Source of the DNA: Alteromonas indica
GTDB lineage: Bacteria > Pseudomonadota > Gammaproteobacteria > Enterobacterales > Alteromonadaceae
Direction of reading: 5' to 3'
Length of the DNA stretch: 64,000 nt
Assembly: GCA_003056425.1 (NCBI GenBank)
Contig: PYVY01000004.1
Location: forward strand, 62,001 to 126,000
Below, piece after piece: positions 26,862 to 36,617 of this stretch. Made by a program: the position numbers and the translations under genes. Under the pieces are notes generated by a model. It saw nothing but the letters and a program-made list of their open reading frames with translations. It did not search any database and was not told where the DNA came from. Position 1 is the first letter of the stretch. Each line of letters begins with the position of its first letter.

Positions 26862-29741
26862 ATGTCAGTACGCCTCTTCGCCCAGGCCGTGGTGTCTATT
26901 GCCAGCATATTGCTGGTAAGCGCGTGTCAGCAATCGAATCCCTCAACTACCACGGGCGCAGATACTCAGCAATCCGCTGCCGAACAGACTGAACAGCTGG
27001 CCATTCCTTATGAAAAATATCAGCTTGAAAATGGCCTGACGGTTATTTTACATGAGGATAATTCAGATCCTCTGGTGCATGTAGATGTGACTTATCATGT
27101 AGGCTCAGCACGGGAAGATATTGGTAAATCAGGCTTTGCACACTTCTTCGAGCATATGATGTTTCAAGGCTCACAAAATGTTGCAGACGAACAACATTTT
27201 AAAATCATCACAGAGTCAGGCGGTAATTTAAACGGCTCAACGAATACCGATCGCACCAATTACTATGAAACAGTGCCAGCAAACCAACTTGAAAAAGTAT
27301 TATGGCTGGAAGCTGACCGCATGGGTTTTTTGTTAGATGCGGTGGACCAAAAAAAGTTTGAAAACCAACGTGAAACCGTAAAAAACGAGCGGGGCCAGCG
27401 TATTGATAACCAGCCTTATGGATTGCGCGAAGAGCGCACCGCCGAAGCTCTGTATCCCCCCGGTCATCCTTATTCCTGGCTGCCGATTGGCTATGTGGAA
27501 GATTTGGACCGGGTAAACGTGAACGACCTGAAAGCCTTTTTTAAACGGTGGTACGGGCCTAACAATGCAGTTCTGACCATCGGTGGTGATATAGATACAG
27601 CGGCCACCAAACGCTGGGTGGAAAAATATTTTGGCCCGATAGCCAAAGGACCGGCGGTAGCCGATCCACAGCCTGAGCCGGTTAGCCTTGAGCAAAACCG
27701 CTATATTACGCTGGAAGATAATATCCATCTGCCCTTATTACAAATTACCTTTCCCACTGTTTATGCACGCCATCCAGATGAAGCGCCACTTGATGTGTTA
27801 GCCGATATTCTGGGCGGAGGTAAAACCTCTTTATTTTATAAAAATCTAGTTAAATCGGGTATGGCGGTCCAGGCATCAGTAGGGCATCCATGCCGCGAGC
27901 TGGCATGTGAATTTCAGCTATTGGCCTTAGCTAACCCTTCCAGTACCCAGTCATTAGCCCAGTTAGAGCAAGTGGTAAGCAAAACGTTGCGCGAATTTGA
28001 GGAGCGTGGCGTGATGCCTGATGATTTAAAACGTACCAAAGCCTCAATTGAAGCTTCTACGGTATTCGGCTTACAAAGTGTGGCGGGAAAAGTGTCGTCG
28101 CTAGCTGCCGGGCAAACATTTGAAAATCAACCGGATCTGGTCGACGAAGATATTAAGCGTTACAACGGCGTAACGGCAAAAGATGTGATGCGGGTGTATA
28201 CACGCTATATCAAACAGGGTCACGGGGTGTATCTAAGTATTGTTCCCCAGGGCAGGACCGAACAGGCGGTTAAACCCCAGGATTTTGAGTTTTCTGCACG
28301 GGTCATTCCGCAGGAACTGGATACAGTAGATGATAAGGTCACCGCGCCGGCGGTTAATGATACGTTTGATCGCGCCGTGGTGCCCCCTGCCGGTCCGGTA
28401 CCTATTGTCGAAGTCCCTGATTACTGGCAAACCACATTGCCTGGTGATATTACCTTATTGGGGGTAACAAACGCCGAAACACCTACCGTTACATTTACGC
28501 TGAATATGGACGGCGGCATGCTGTTAGACCCAGCAGGTAAAGCTGGTACTGCCTATCTGACAGCGCTCATGATGAATGAGTCTACGGCGCACTTTACCAA
28601 CGAACAAATTGCCAACGAACTGGCTAAATTAGGCAGTTCCGTGCGTTTTAATGCAAATGGTCGCTACACGCAAATTTATGTTTCAAGCCTGACTAAAAAC
28701 CTTACCGCTACATTAGCGCTGCTCGAAGAAAAGTTGTTTCACCCGGCGTTCTCGCCGGCTGATTTTGACCGCATGAAAGAGCGGGTGATACAAAGTATGC
28801 AGCAGCAGCTTAAAAATCCCTCGGCGTTGGCTAGCCGCGCCCGGGATCTCATTTTATTTGGGTCAGAAAACCGTGTCAGTTATCCAGACGAAGGCACGCT
28901 TGACACCATCTCCAGGGTAACCTTGGAAGATGTAAAAGCATTTTATCAAGCCTATTATACGGCCAGTAAGGCGCACGCCGTTGTGGTGAGTGACCTTGAT
29001 AGCCAGCAAGTAGTGCAAGCATTTTCGTTTTTAACCGACTTACCCCGTAAGGACTATAGCTTTAGCCCGTACGCAGAATTTCCGGACTACGCTGAGCAAA
29101 GCATTTTTCTGATTGATAATCCTGGCAGCGTACAAACGGCTGTGTATCTGGCCAAACGCGGTCCTAAATTTGACGCCACCGGAGAGTACTTTAAATCACG
29201 GTTAATGAACTTTCCGCTAGGCGGCGCGTTTAATAGCCGGATTAATTTAAACCTACGTGAAGACAAAGGCTATACCTACGGAGCATCCAGTGGTTTTGCT
29301 GGCGGTAAGACGCTGGGCTGGTTTGAGGTGAATGCCGATTTAAACTGGCAAAGTACGGCAGACGGTATCACTGAAATGCTTAAGGAAATTAAACAGTATA
29401 AAGCACAAGGTATTACCGATCAGGAACTGACTTTTATGCGTAATGCCTATACGCTTAGCGACGCGCTTGATTATGAGACGCCCGGCAGTAAGGTACGTTT
29501 TCTCAGCCAGCTACTGGCCTATGATTTGCCGAAAAATTACCGGCAAAAACAGCTGGATATTATTAAACATATCAGCGCAGAGGAAATCAATGCCCTGGCG
29601 GCCGCGCAATTGAATCCCGATGAGCTGCAAATTATTGTGGTTGGCGATAAACAAAAAATTCTGGAACAATTGGAAAGCCTGGGCCGCCCGGTAGTTGAGC
29701 TTTCCCTACAAGATGAAACGCGCCGCCAGTTAACACCTTAA
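26862..29741 (+). CDS. M16-family zinc metallopeptidase, lipoprotein
   Basis: A 959-residue two-half M16 (pitrilysin/insulinase) peptidase anchored as a lipoprotein (lipobox LVSAC, Cys about residue 22). The N-terminal half has the inverted zinc motif HFFEH (about residues 94-98), and a downstream Glu in NQRETVKNERGQR would be the third ligand. The second half lacks the zinc motif, as expected for the inactive partner domain, and carries the RxxxGxxY-type element near LNLREDKGYTYGASS. It probably degrades peptides in the periplasm. ATG 26862 is chosen because AAGGAAG precedes it. Confidence 0.9.
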   Translation: MSVRLFAQAVVSIASILLVSACQQSNPSTTTGADTQQSAAEQTEQLAIPYEKYQLENGLTVILHEDNSDPLVHVDVTYHVGSAREDIGKSGFAHFFEHMMFQGSQNVADEQHFKIITESGGNLNGSTNTDRTNYYETVPANQLEKVLWLEADRMGFLLDAVDQKKFENQRETVKNERGQRIDNQPYGLREERTAEALYPPGHPYSWLPIGYVEDLDRVNVNDLKAFFKRWYGPNNAVLTIGGDIDTAATKRWVEKYFGPIAKGPAVADPQPEPVSLEQNRYITLEDNIHLPLLQITFPTVYARHPDEAPLDVLADILGGGKTSLFYKNLVKSGMAVQASVGHPCRELACEFQLLALANPSSTQSLAQLEQVVSKTLREFEERGVMPDDLKRTKASIEASTVFGLQSVAGKVSSLAAGQTFENQPDLVDEDIKRYNGVTAKDVMRVYTRYIKQGHGVYLSIVPQGRTEQAVKPQDFEFSARVIPQELDTVDDKVTAPAVNDTFDRAVVPPAGPVPIVEVPDYWQTTLPGDITLLGVTNAETPTVTFTLNMDGGMLLDPAGKAGTAYLTALMMNESTAHFTNEQIANELAKLGSSVRFNANGRYTQIYVSSLTKNLTATLALLEEKLFHPAFSPADFDRMKERVIQSMQQQLKNPSALASRARDLILFGSENRVSYPDEGTLDTISRVTLEDVKAFYQAYYTASKAHAVVVSDLDSQQVVQAFSFLTDLPRKDYSFSPYAEFPDYAEQSIFLIDNPGSVQTAVYLAKRGPKFDATGEYFKSRLMNFPLGGAFNSRINLNLREDKGYTYGASSGFAGGKTLGWFEVNADLNWQSTADGITEMLKEIKQYKAQGITDQELTFMRNAYTLSDALDYETPGSKVRFLSQLLAYDLPKNYRQKQLDIIKHISAEEINALAAAQLNPDELQIIVVGDKQKILEQLESLGRPVVELSLQDETRRQLTP

Positions 29742-29834
29742 TTACCCGGTTCATCGTATAGTTCGATGAACCCTGATTGATTTATCAATGCCACGCCGCA
29801 TGTAGGCAAAGCATTTTAATAAACGGATGATGAT

Positions 29835-31433
29835 TTGACCGTGACTCAACACAATTTCGAGCAGCGTCTGGCTGCATTGCAAGCGCCTGAATTCGCCCAG
29901 AGTTTAACTCAGCTAAAACGCGGAGTAGAACGTGAAGGGTTGAGGATTAAAGGCAGTGGGGCACTGTCGCAGGCAGCTCACCCCCGCGCACTTGGTTCGG
30001 CTCTTACGCACGAAAGCATTACGACTGATTTTTCTGAGTCGCTGCTGGAATTTATTACCCCGCCGGCCGATACGTCAGAGACGACCGTAGAGCAATTAAA
30101 CGACATCCACAAATTTGTTATGAGTCACATTGGTGATGAAATGTTGTGGCCCATGAGTATGCCCTGTTTTGTTGACGATGAGGACAGTATTCCCATTGCC
30201 AATTTTGGTAGCTCAAATGTAGGTAAAATGAAGCAGGTTTACCGAATCGGTTTGAAAAACCGTTACGGCAGCATGATGCAGGCTATCTCGGGTGTACATT
30301 TTAACTTCTCATTGCCGGACTCTTTCTGGCCGCTATGGGCAAAATTGCACAATAATACGCCTGGCCAAGATCAAATCAACGACGATTACTTGGCCTTGAT
30401 ACGCAATTACCGCCGCACCTGTTGGCTCATTCCATTCCTGTTTGGCGCATCGCCTGCGTTATGTAGCTCGTTTTTGAAAGGTAAGAAGCATCAGCTGCCC
30501 TTTAAAAAAGTGGGGAAAGGCACTTTCTATTTACCTTACGCCACCTCGCTGCGCATGAGTGATTTGGGGTATACCAATGCAGAACAATCAGCGCTGCAAA
30601 TTTGTTACAACAAATTAGATAACTATGTACGTTTACTGCGTGAAGCAATGCAAACGCCGTCTACCCGATTTTCCCGTTTCGCCGCGGGTGAAGATGGCCA
30701 CTGGCAACAGTTAAGCAATAATATATTGCAGATAGAAAATGAGCTGTATTCACCCATACGGCCTAAACAACCCACCTTGCCAAAAGAAAAACCCAGTGAT
30801 GCGCTTGTGCGCCGGGGTATCAGTTATATTGAGGTGCGGGCGTTAGATATTAACCCGTTTAGCGCTATTGGGATTGACGGCGAACAGATGGATTTTCTGG
30901 ATGTATACCTGATGACCTGTTTGCTGATGCCCAGTGAAGAGTTAACTTTGTCATCCATTGAAACTGCCCGGGACAATATGAACAAGGTGGTACTAGAGGG
31001 CAGAAACCCTGATTTGATGCTGGATAACGAGGGCGTCGAGGTATCCATGCAGCAATGGGGCGCAGAACTGTTTGATAAGTTCGAACAGGTGGCAGCACTG
31101 TTAGATAAGGCAAATAAAACCGCCAAGTACAGTGACGCGGTGAACGCGCAGCGGGCTAAATTGAACGATCCTGCGCAAACGCCTTCGGGTAAAATAATGC
31201 AAATTCTGCTGGAAGATGATGCGGATAATTCTGCATTGGGTTTGCTATTGGCAAAAGAGTACGCGCAGTCGTATCAAAATCTGGCCTATACTCATCATAA
31301 TGAAGCGGATTTCATTAAGATGGCAGAGCAGTCATTACAGGCTCAGCAAGAGATAGAAGCGGCGGATGATAAGGACTTTGAAACTTATATTCGTGATTAT
31401 TATAACGAACCACCGGCGAAAAAAAACGCCTGA
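29835..31433 (+). CDS. gshA: glutamate-cysteine ligase
   Basis: A 532-residue enzyme of the proteobacterial GshA type that joins glutamate and cysteine, the first step of glutathione synthesis. Signatures include LKRGVEREGLRI near the N-terminus, ALTHESITTDFSESLLEFITPP, and YIEVRALDINPF. No ATG fits: the reading begins at TTG 29835 or GTG 29841. E. coli gshA also uses TTG, so a weak start codon may limit expression. Glutathione users in the window include grxD and gloA. Confidence 0.93.
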   Translation: MTVTQHNFEQRLAALQAPEFAQSLTQLKRGVEREGLRIKGSGALSQAAHPRALGSALTHESITTDFSESLLEFITPPADTSETTVEQLNDIHKFVMSHIGDEMLWPMSMPCFVDDEDSIPIANFGSSNVGKMKQVYRIGLKNRYGSMMQAISGVHFNFSLPDSFWPLWAKLHNNTPGQDQINDDYLALIRNYRRTCWLIPFLFGASPALCSSFLKGKKHQLPFKKVGKGTFYLPYATSLRMSDLGYTNAEQSALQICYNKLDNYVRLLREAMQTPSTRFSRFAAGEDGHWQQLSNNILQIENELYSPIRPKQPTLPKEKPSDALVRRGISYIEVRALDINPFSAIGIDGEQMDFLDVYLMTCLLMPSEELTLSSIETARDNMNKVVLEGRNPDLMLDNEGVEVSMQQWGAELFDKFEQVAALLDKANKTAKYSDAVNAQRAKLNDPAQTPSGKIMQILLEDDADNSALGLLLAKEYAQSYQNLAYTHHNEADFIKMAEQSLQAQQEIEAADDKDFETYIRDYYNEPPAKKNA

Positions 31434-31448
31434 CATCAGTCAGGCGTT
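31425..31448. terminator. hairpin at the gshA stop codon
   Basis: AACGCCTGA (31425-31433) pairs with TCAGGCGTT (31440-31448); the gshA stop codon is inside the left arm. The A-run lies on the left, so it would terminate best for minus-strand transcription. Its effect on gshA is uncertain. Confidence 0.4.
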
Positions 31449-31501
31449 GAAAGCGTTCCAGGGAAACACACATTTTGCTAGAACACTTATTTGGACACGA
31501 G

Positions 31502-32137
31502 ATGTCAGGAAAGTTCAAACGAGTTTGCAGATTTTTAATCATAAGCGGCTTAGGGCCGTTTTTTATGATGGGCTGTGCTACTGCACCACCTAAAGATATC
31601 AGCAATATTTGTGAAATTTTTTACGAAAAGGATGACTGGTACGACGCTGCTGAGCAGTCCCGGGAGAAATGGGGGGTGCCTATTCATGTGCCCATGGCGA
31701 TGATGTATCAGGAAAGCTCATTTCGTCATAATGCCTTGCCGCCGCGCGATTATGTATTTTTTGGTTTAATTCCGTGGGGCAGAGTCAGTTCAGCTTATGG
31801 CTATTCCCAGGCTAAAACAGTAACCTGGAACGACTATGTGCGCGAAACCGGCAATAGCTGGGCAGACCGCGACGATTTTGATGATGCCATGGATTTTATG
31901 GGTTGGTTTATTTATAAAGCCTACCTGATAAATGGCACCTCAAAGTGGGATGCTTATGGGCAATACCTGAATTACCACGAAGGGTGGGGCGGCTTTAAGC
32001 GCAAAAGTTACAACCGGAAACCCTGGCTTAAAAAAGTGGCGGCGAAGGTGAAGTCGCGTTCATTACGTTATGCCACTCAGCTCAAAACGTGTGAAGAAGA
32101 CCTACAAAAGAATTGGTTCTGGAAACTGTTTAGTTAA
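31502..32137 (+). CDS. lytic-transglycosylase-like lipoprotein
   Basis: About 211 residues from ATG 31502 (a TTG 27 bp upstream is less likely). The signal peptide ends in a lipobox FMMGCATA. The domain resembles lysozyme-like SLT folds: VPIHVPMAMMYQESSFRHNA carries the candidate catalytic Glu in QESSF, followed by AYGYSQAK and a C-terminal YLNYHEGWGG. It would cleave peptidoglycan from the outer-membrane inner face. No other cell-wall gene is adjacent. The ribosome binding site is weak. Confidence 0.7.
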   Translation: MSGKFKRVCRFLIISGLGPFFMMGCATAPPKDISNICEIFYEKDDWYDAAEQSREKWGVPIHVPMAMMYQESSFRHNALPPRDYVFFGLIPWGRVSSAYGYSQAKTVTWNDYVRETGNSWADRDDFDDAMDFMGWFIYKAYLINGTSKWDAYGQYLNYHEGWGGFKRKSYNRKPWLKKVAAKVKSRSLRYATQLKTCEEDLQKNWFWKLFS

Positions 32138-32487
32138 GCTGTTTACAGCAAGCCATTGCGAATAATACCGGTAAGGTTTATTGCTGACACTGAGGAAAAA
32201 TGGTTGGGCAGGCGCACCACACACCTGCCCAACACCGACGCCAAGCCAAGACCGTTAAATCACCCAACGTCGAACAGGCAAAATCAGGTTAGTGCAAATG
32301 ATAATGATTTGCAATAACATAATTGGATTAATCTGCTGTTTTTTTATCCCCTATCGCTTTTTAGTCAGTTTGCTGATGATTCATTGACCCAGATCACGTC
32401 GTTAATCTGTCATTCAGGCGATACTGTGGGCACGTCGATATTCCCATTAATGTTGTGGGAATAAGAAGCCAATGTCAGGGGAATAGT
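32138..32487 (+). promoter_or_regulatory. gene-free leader with Fur-like and FNR/CRP-like sites
   Basis: This 350-bp stretch has no gene. A Fur-like box at 32299-32313, TGATAATGATTTGCA, matches the 7-1-7 consensus TGANAATNATTNTCA at all but one fixed base. TTGACCCAGATCAC at 32384-32397 resembles an FNR/CRP-type dyad. Both lie upstream of the 40-residue protein at 32488. A small RNA in this interval is possible, but I cannot define one. Confidence 0.5.
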
Positions 32488-32610
32488 ATGTTGATATCAA
32501 TGCTGAACGATCCGGTAGTGTGGGGCTCGTTATTTGGCATAGCGCTGATTGTGGGACTAATGGGGTATTATGCCTGGCTGATAGTCCGCAATACGCAGCA
32601 TAAGCGATGA
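32488..32610 (+). CDS. 40-residue single-pass membrane protein, DUF3149-like
   Basis: ATG 32488 with AGGGGA well placed before it opens 40 codons ending TGA at 32608-32610. The product has a short N-terminus with DPVVWGS, one hydrophobic helix (LFGIALIVGLMGYYAWLIV) and a basic tail (RNTQHKR). Size and layout resemble the small DUF3149 family of marine gammaproteobacteria; the assignment is from memory, not a search. It would sit in the inner membrane. A Fur-like box and an FNR-like dyad upstream suggest iron or oxygen control. Confidence 0.65.
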   Translation: MLISMLNDPVVWGSLFGIALIVGLMGYYAWLIVRNTQHKR

Positions 32611-32621
32611 CCCGCCACGCG

Positions 32622-33185
32622 CTATTTAAAGCCGGTAGGCTCGGCAGTTTCCAGTAGCACCAATAACGCTCCTTGCCCGCCATATTCCAACGGAGCCTGA
32701 TGAAACGCCATAACATGGGGGTGTTGCACTAATAAATGGGGTAACGTACCTTTTAGTATTCCTGAGCCAATACCATGCACCACACCCACACAGTCGATCA
32801 GTTGCTTATGGGCGGTATGTATCAGTGCGCTCAGTTCCAGCTTAGCGGTTTCGCGGGTCAGACCATGCAAGTCCAAGATAAGCTCTGGGTAATAGTTGCC
32901 CCGGCGAAGTTGCTTAAGATAATGCGTTGAGACATCTTCACGGCAATAACGTACGGGCCCTTCATCAGGCAACGCAGCCTGATAAATATCGGAAAATGCA
33001 AAACTGGCTGACGCTTGCTTGTGCTGTTGAGTGGCGGTGCGCTGCACACGTTTTTTTTCATTCCGGCGGGCGTGTTTGTCGGGGCTTATTTTATCCTGCT
33101 GTAATGGCTTTACCGCACCCATGGTTTCTCTAAATAAGGCGAAATCGTCCTCCTGAGAAGCTTGCCCGGTATTTTTTTCAGCCAT
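32622..33185 (-). CDS. smrB: Smr-domain endonuclease SmrB-like
   Basis: A 187-residue protein with a basic, disordered N-terminus and a C-terminal Smr domain (about 100-187). Diagnostic elements are LILDLHGL and HGIGSGILKGTLPHLL. By family, SmrB cleaves mRNA at collided ribosomes to start rescue. ATG 33185 is chosen because AGAGGTAG precedes it; an upstream in-frame ATG would add only 8 residues. It is divergent from prmB, the usual arrangement. Confidence 0.85.
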   Translation of the reverse strand: MAEKNTGQASQEDDFALFRETMGAVKPLQQDKISPDKHARRNEKKRVQRTATQQHKQASASFAFSDIYQAALPDEGPVRYCREDVSTHYLKQLRRGNYYPELILDLHGLTRETAKLELSALIHTAHKQLIDCVGVVHGIGSGILKGTLPHLLVQHPHVMAFHQAPLEYGGQGALLVLLETAEPTGFK

Positions 33186-33337
33186 ATCTACCTCTGTGCA
33201 GAGCGCCATTTACTGCAGGCGCTACCATTTTGTTCAGCTTCTTGCTGTGGGATGTGTGATGTCAAATTAGTCATGGGCGAGCCCGCTATCTTTGGGTATG
33301 ATACCAGCTTTAATTTAGTGGATGTACCGGGTGCCTG

Positions 33338-34273
33338 ATGACAGACAAAATTTATCTGGATGAAGCGATAAACGACCTGCATAGTATTTTGGATATGGTG
33401 CGCTGGTCGGTAAGCCGATTTAACGACGCGCAGTTGTATTTCGGCCATGGCACCGATAATGCGTGGGATGAAGCCGTCTCGCTGGTACTTTATGGTTTGC
33501 ATTTACCGCAAGATATGGCGGCCCAAACGGGAGAAGGCTTGTTTAATGCCCGTCTTACCCGTAGCGAACGGGAAATGGTTGCTGAGCTGGTGCTAAAGCG
33601 GGTACAAACGCGCCTGCCATTACCTTATATCACCAATGAAGCCTGGTTTTGTGGGTTACCGTTTTATGTTGACGAACGGGTATTGATTCCCCGTTCGCCG
33701 TTTGCCGAACTTATCGAGACGCGATTTGCGCCGTTCGTGGAGCAAACGCCTTCAACTATTCTTGATATGTGTACCGGCGGGGGCTGTATTGCCATCGCGC
33801 TGGCTCACCAGTTTGAGCTGGCACATGTCGATGCGGTCGATATTAGCTCAGATGCCCTGGCGGTGGCCGATATGAACATTCAGGAGCATCAGTTAACAGA
33901 TCGGGTTTACCCGATAGCCTCGGATTTATTTACCAGCCTGCAAGGCCAGAAATACGACCTGATAGTTTCGAATCCGCCTTATGTTGATGCTGAAGATATG
34001 GCAGACTTGCCTGCAGAATATCAACACGAGCCGGAGCTAGCGCTTGCCTCTGGCAATGACGGTCTTGATTTAGTCGAAATCATGCTTAAGCAAGCGGTAG
34101 ATTATATGACACAAGACGCCTGGTTATTTGTTGAGGTGGGAAATAGTGAGGTGCATATGCAACACCGCTTTCCTGGCCTTGAGGTACACTGGCTGACATT
34201 TGAAAATGGTGGTCACGGAATTTTTGCGGTCTCCAGACAGGTACTGGCGCAATACTGGAATACAGAGGATTAA
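33338..34273 (+). CDS. prmB: ribosomal protein L3 glutamine methyltransferase
   Basis: A 311-residue SAM-dependent enzyme that methylates a glutamine of ribosomal protein L3. The SAM loop is ILDMCTGGGCIAIALA, and the glutamine-methylase motif VSNPPYVDAEDMADLP contains NPPY. The PrmB-specific N-terminal domain (about 1-110) is complete. aroC begins 9 bp after its stop, the conserved prmB-aroC order. Confidence 0.95.
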   Translation: MTDKIYLDEAINDLHSILDMVRWSVSRFNDAQLYFGHGTDNAWDEAVSLVLYGLHLPQDMAAQTGEGLFNARLTRSEREMVAELVLKRVQTRLPLPYITNEAWFCGLPFYVDERVLIPRSPFAELIETRFAPFVEQTPSTILDMCTGGGCIAIALAHQFELAHVDAVDISSDALAVADMNIQEHQLTDRVYPIASDLFTSLQGQKYDLIVSNPPYVDAEDMADLPAEYQHEPELALASGNDGLDLVEIMLKQAVDYMTQDAWLFVEVGNSEVHMQHRFPGLEVHWLTFENGGHGIFAVSRQVLAQYWNTED

Positions 34274-34282
34274 CAGCAAATT

Positions 34283-35383
34283 ATGTCAGGAAACAGCATT
34301 GGCAAATTGTTCACCGTTACTACATTCGGTGAAAGTCATGGTATCGCGATCGGCGGGATTATCGATGGATGTCCCCCAGGTATGGCGCTTAGCGAAAGTG
34401 ATCTCCAAGGCGATTTAGATCGACGAAAACCCGGTACTTCACGCTATACCACCGCTCGACGTGAAGATGATGAAGTCCAGATTCTATCCGGGGTGTTTGA
34501 AGGGAAGACTACCGGTACCAGTATCGGTTTGCTGATTAAAAACAAAGATCAGCGAAGTCAGGATTATTCAGATATTAAAGATCGCTTTCGCCCCGGTCAT
34601 GCAGATTACACGTATCAGCAAAAATATGGCGCCCGCGACTATCGCGGCGGTGGGCGCTCCTCGGCACGGGAAACCGCCATTCGGGTGGCCGCAGGCGGAA
34701 TTGCGAAAAAGTACCTAAAAGAACAGTTTGGTATTGAAATACATGGCTATATGTCGCAGCTTGGCCCGATTAAAATAGATAAAGTGGATCCGACCGTCAC
34801 CAATACAAACCCGTTCTTTTGTCCCGATGCTGACAAACTGGATGCGTTAGACAGCTATATGCGGGATTTGAAAAAGTCCGGCGACTCTATCGGCGCGAAA
34901 GTGTCAGTGATCGCTAGCGGTGTACCCCTGGGCCTGGGCGAACCGGTATTCGACCGGCTCGATGCAGATATTGCCAGCGCCATGATGGGCATTAATGCCG
35001 TAAAAGGCGTGGAGATAGGCGATGGCTTTGCCGTGATCGAACAAAAAGGCAGTGAACATCGCGATGCGCTGACGCCCCAGGGGTTTGCCACTAATCATGC
35101 CGGCGGTATTTTAGGCGGTATCTCTTCTGGTCAGGATGTTATTGTGCATATGGCTTTAAAACCTACATCCAGTATCTCTGTGCCGGGTAAAACCATTGAT
35201 GTTGATGGAAATGAAATCGACATTATTACCAAAGGCCGTCACGATCCTTGCGTGGGTATTCGTGCGGTACCTATTGCTGAAGCAATGCTGGCGATAACCC
35301 TGATGGATCACTGTCTGCGTCACCGGGCGCAAAATGCGCAGGTGCACAGCCAAACGCCAGACATAGCCGGGAAGGCAGAGTAA
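34283..35383 (+). CDS. aroC: chorismate synthase
   Basis: A 366-residue enzyme that converts EPSP to chorismate with reduced FMN, the last shikimate step. Signatures include [18 protein letters not shown] near the N-terminus and [18 protein letters not shown] in the middle, with the FMN-binding segment [11 protein letters not shown] later. The length is typical. It lies in a prmB-aroC-MFS cluster with very short spacers. Confidence 0.98.
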   Translation: MSGNSIGKLFTVTTFGESHGIAIGGIIDGCPPGMALSESDLQGDLDRRKPGTSRYTTARREDDEVQILSGVFEGKTTGTSIGLLIKNKDQRSQDYSDIKDRFRPGHADYTYQQKYGARDYRGGGRSSARETAIRVAAGGIAKKYLKEQFGIEIHGYMSQLGPIKIDKVDPTVTNTNPFFCPDADKLDALDSYMRDLKKSGDSIGAKVSVIASGVPLGLGEPVFDRLDADIASAMMGINAVKGVEIGDGFAVIEQKGSEHRDALTPQGFATNHAGGILGGISSGQDVIVHMALKPTSSISVPGKTIDVDGNEIDIITKGRHDPCVGIRAVPIAEAMLAITLMDHCLRHRAQNAQVHSQTPDIAGKAE

Positions 35384-35389
35384 CGGCTG

Positions 35390-36598
35390 ATGAATAATGC
35401 GGTCCAGGGAAGGGGCCCAGCCCATCAAAAGGGTAACTTTATTCTATTGGCGCTTACCTATTGGCTCTATTTTGGCCAGTTGGGTGTGTTGGTACCTTAT
35501 CTGGGGATTTTTCTAGATGGCCGGGGCTTTGATTCGGCTGCTATCGGTAACCTGTTTGCGATTATAACACTCTCGCGTATTGTGGGGCCTTCGCTGTGGG
35601 CTACGTTAGCCGATAAAACCGGTAAAGCGGTGCAGGTGTTACGGCTCGGGTGTTTGCTCAGCGCCGTATGTTTTATAGCCATTTTTTACGTGACCAGTTT
35701 CTGGGGCGTGGCGTTGGCATTTGGCATGATGATGATGTTCTGGACGGCGGTGCTACCGCAATTGGAAGTCATTACTATGCAGGCGGTGGCGCCTACTACT
35801 ACCAGCTACGGTAAAATTCGCTGCTGGGGAAGTATCGGTTTTATTGTACTTACGGTTGGGGTGGGCTGGGCACTGGACAGTTACTCTACCGAAACCCCCG
35901 TTTACGTTAGCATGGCCTTACTTACAGCATTGTTTTTTGCTGGCCTGCTCATTGTGCAACCCCCGCTACAGCGCGCACATGCAGAAGGGCGGGGGTCGCT
36001 TTGGCATTATGCTGCGCAACGGCCCTTTGTAATATTTTTAATTAGCGCCACATTATTGCAAATTAGCTTTGGCCCTTATTATGGCTTTTTTGCTTTGTAT
36101 ATGCGGGACCTGGCGTATACCGGCCAACAAACTGGCTTGTTGATCGCGTTGGGTGTGGCGGCAGAAGTCGTCATATTTTTGTTGGCGCAGCGACTCATTC
36201 GTCGCTTTGGCGTATGGTGGTTGTTGATGGCGTGCATGCTGTTAACCGCTTTTCGCTGGTATGCTTTAGCCGCGTGGGCGGCTCAGCCCGAGATAGTCGT
36301 GGTGGTCCAGTTAATACACGCGCTCAGTTTTGGGTTAGCGCATGCTGCTTCAGTGCATTTTATTCACCATTTCTTACCCGCTCATTACCATAGCCGCGGA
36401 CAGGCATTATATATTTCTGTAGCCTTTGGCTTTGGTGGCGCGCTGGGTAATTATGGTGCGGGGCAATTGTGGGATCAGGGAGCGAATGCGTACGGTGCCT
36501 TTGCTTTAGCTGCGGCATTTTGTTTGGCTGGTGGGATAGCGTTACTGTTCAGCCGCCCCGCCGTAATGGATAATAACGCCACGCCCATACACGAATAG
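35390..36598 (+). CDS. MFS transporter of the HcaT/PPP-like type
   Basis: A 402-residue inner-membrane protein with about 12 hydrophobic helices. The N-terminal stretch LTYWLYFGQLGVLVPYLGIFLDGRGFD and a loop-2 motif LWATLADKTGK resemble the MFS_1-like group that holds HcaT and the nucleoside symporter-like transporters. The substrate is unknown. The ATG is 7 bp after the aroC stop, and the beta-propeller gene follows after 19 bp, so the three may be one transcript. Confidence 0.8.
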   Translation: MNNAVQGRGPAHQKGNFILLALTYWLYFGQLGVLVPYLGIFLDGRGFDSAAIGNLFAIITLSRIVGPSLWATLADKTGKAVQVLRLGCLLSAVCFIAIFYVTSFWGVALAFGMMMMFWTAVLPQLEVITMQAVAPTTTSYGKIRCWGSIGFIVLTVGVGWALDSYSTETPVYVSMALLTALFFAGLLIVQPPLQRAHAEGRGSLWHYAAQRPFVIFLISATLLQISFGPYYGFFALYMRDLAYTGQQTGLLIALGVAAEVVIFLLAQRLIRRFGVWWLLMACMLLTAFRWYALAAWAAQPEIVVVVQLIHALSFGLAHAASVHFIHHFLPAHYHSRGQALYISVAFGFGGALGNYGAGQLWDQGANAYGAFALAAAFCLAGGIALLFSRPAVMDNNATPIHE

Positions 36599-36617
36599 AC
36601 CATAACAAGGAATTACC

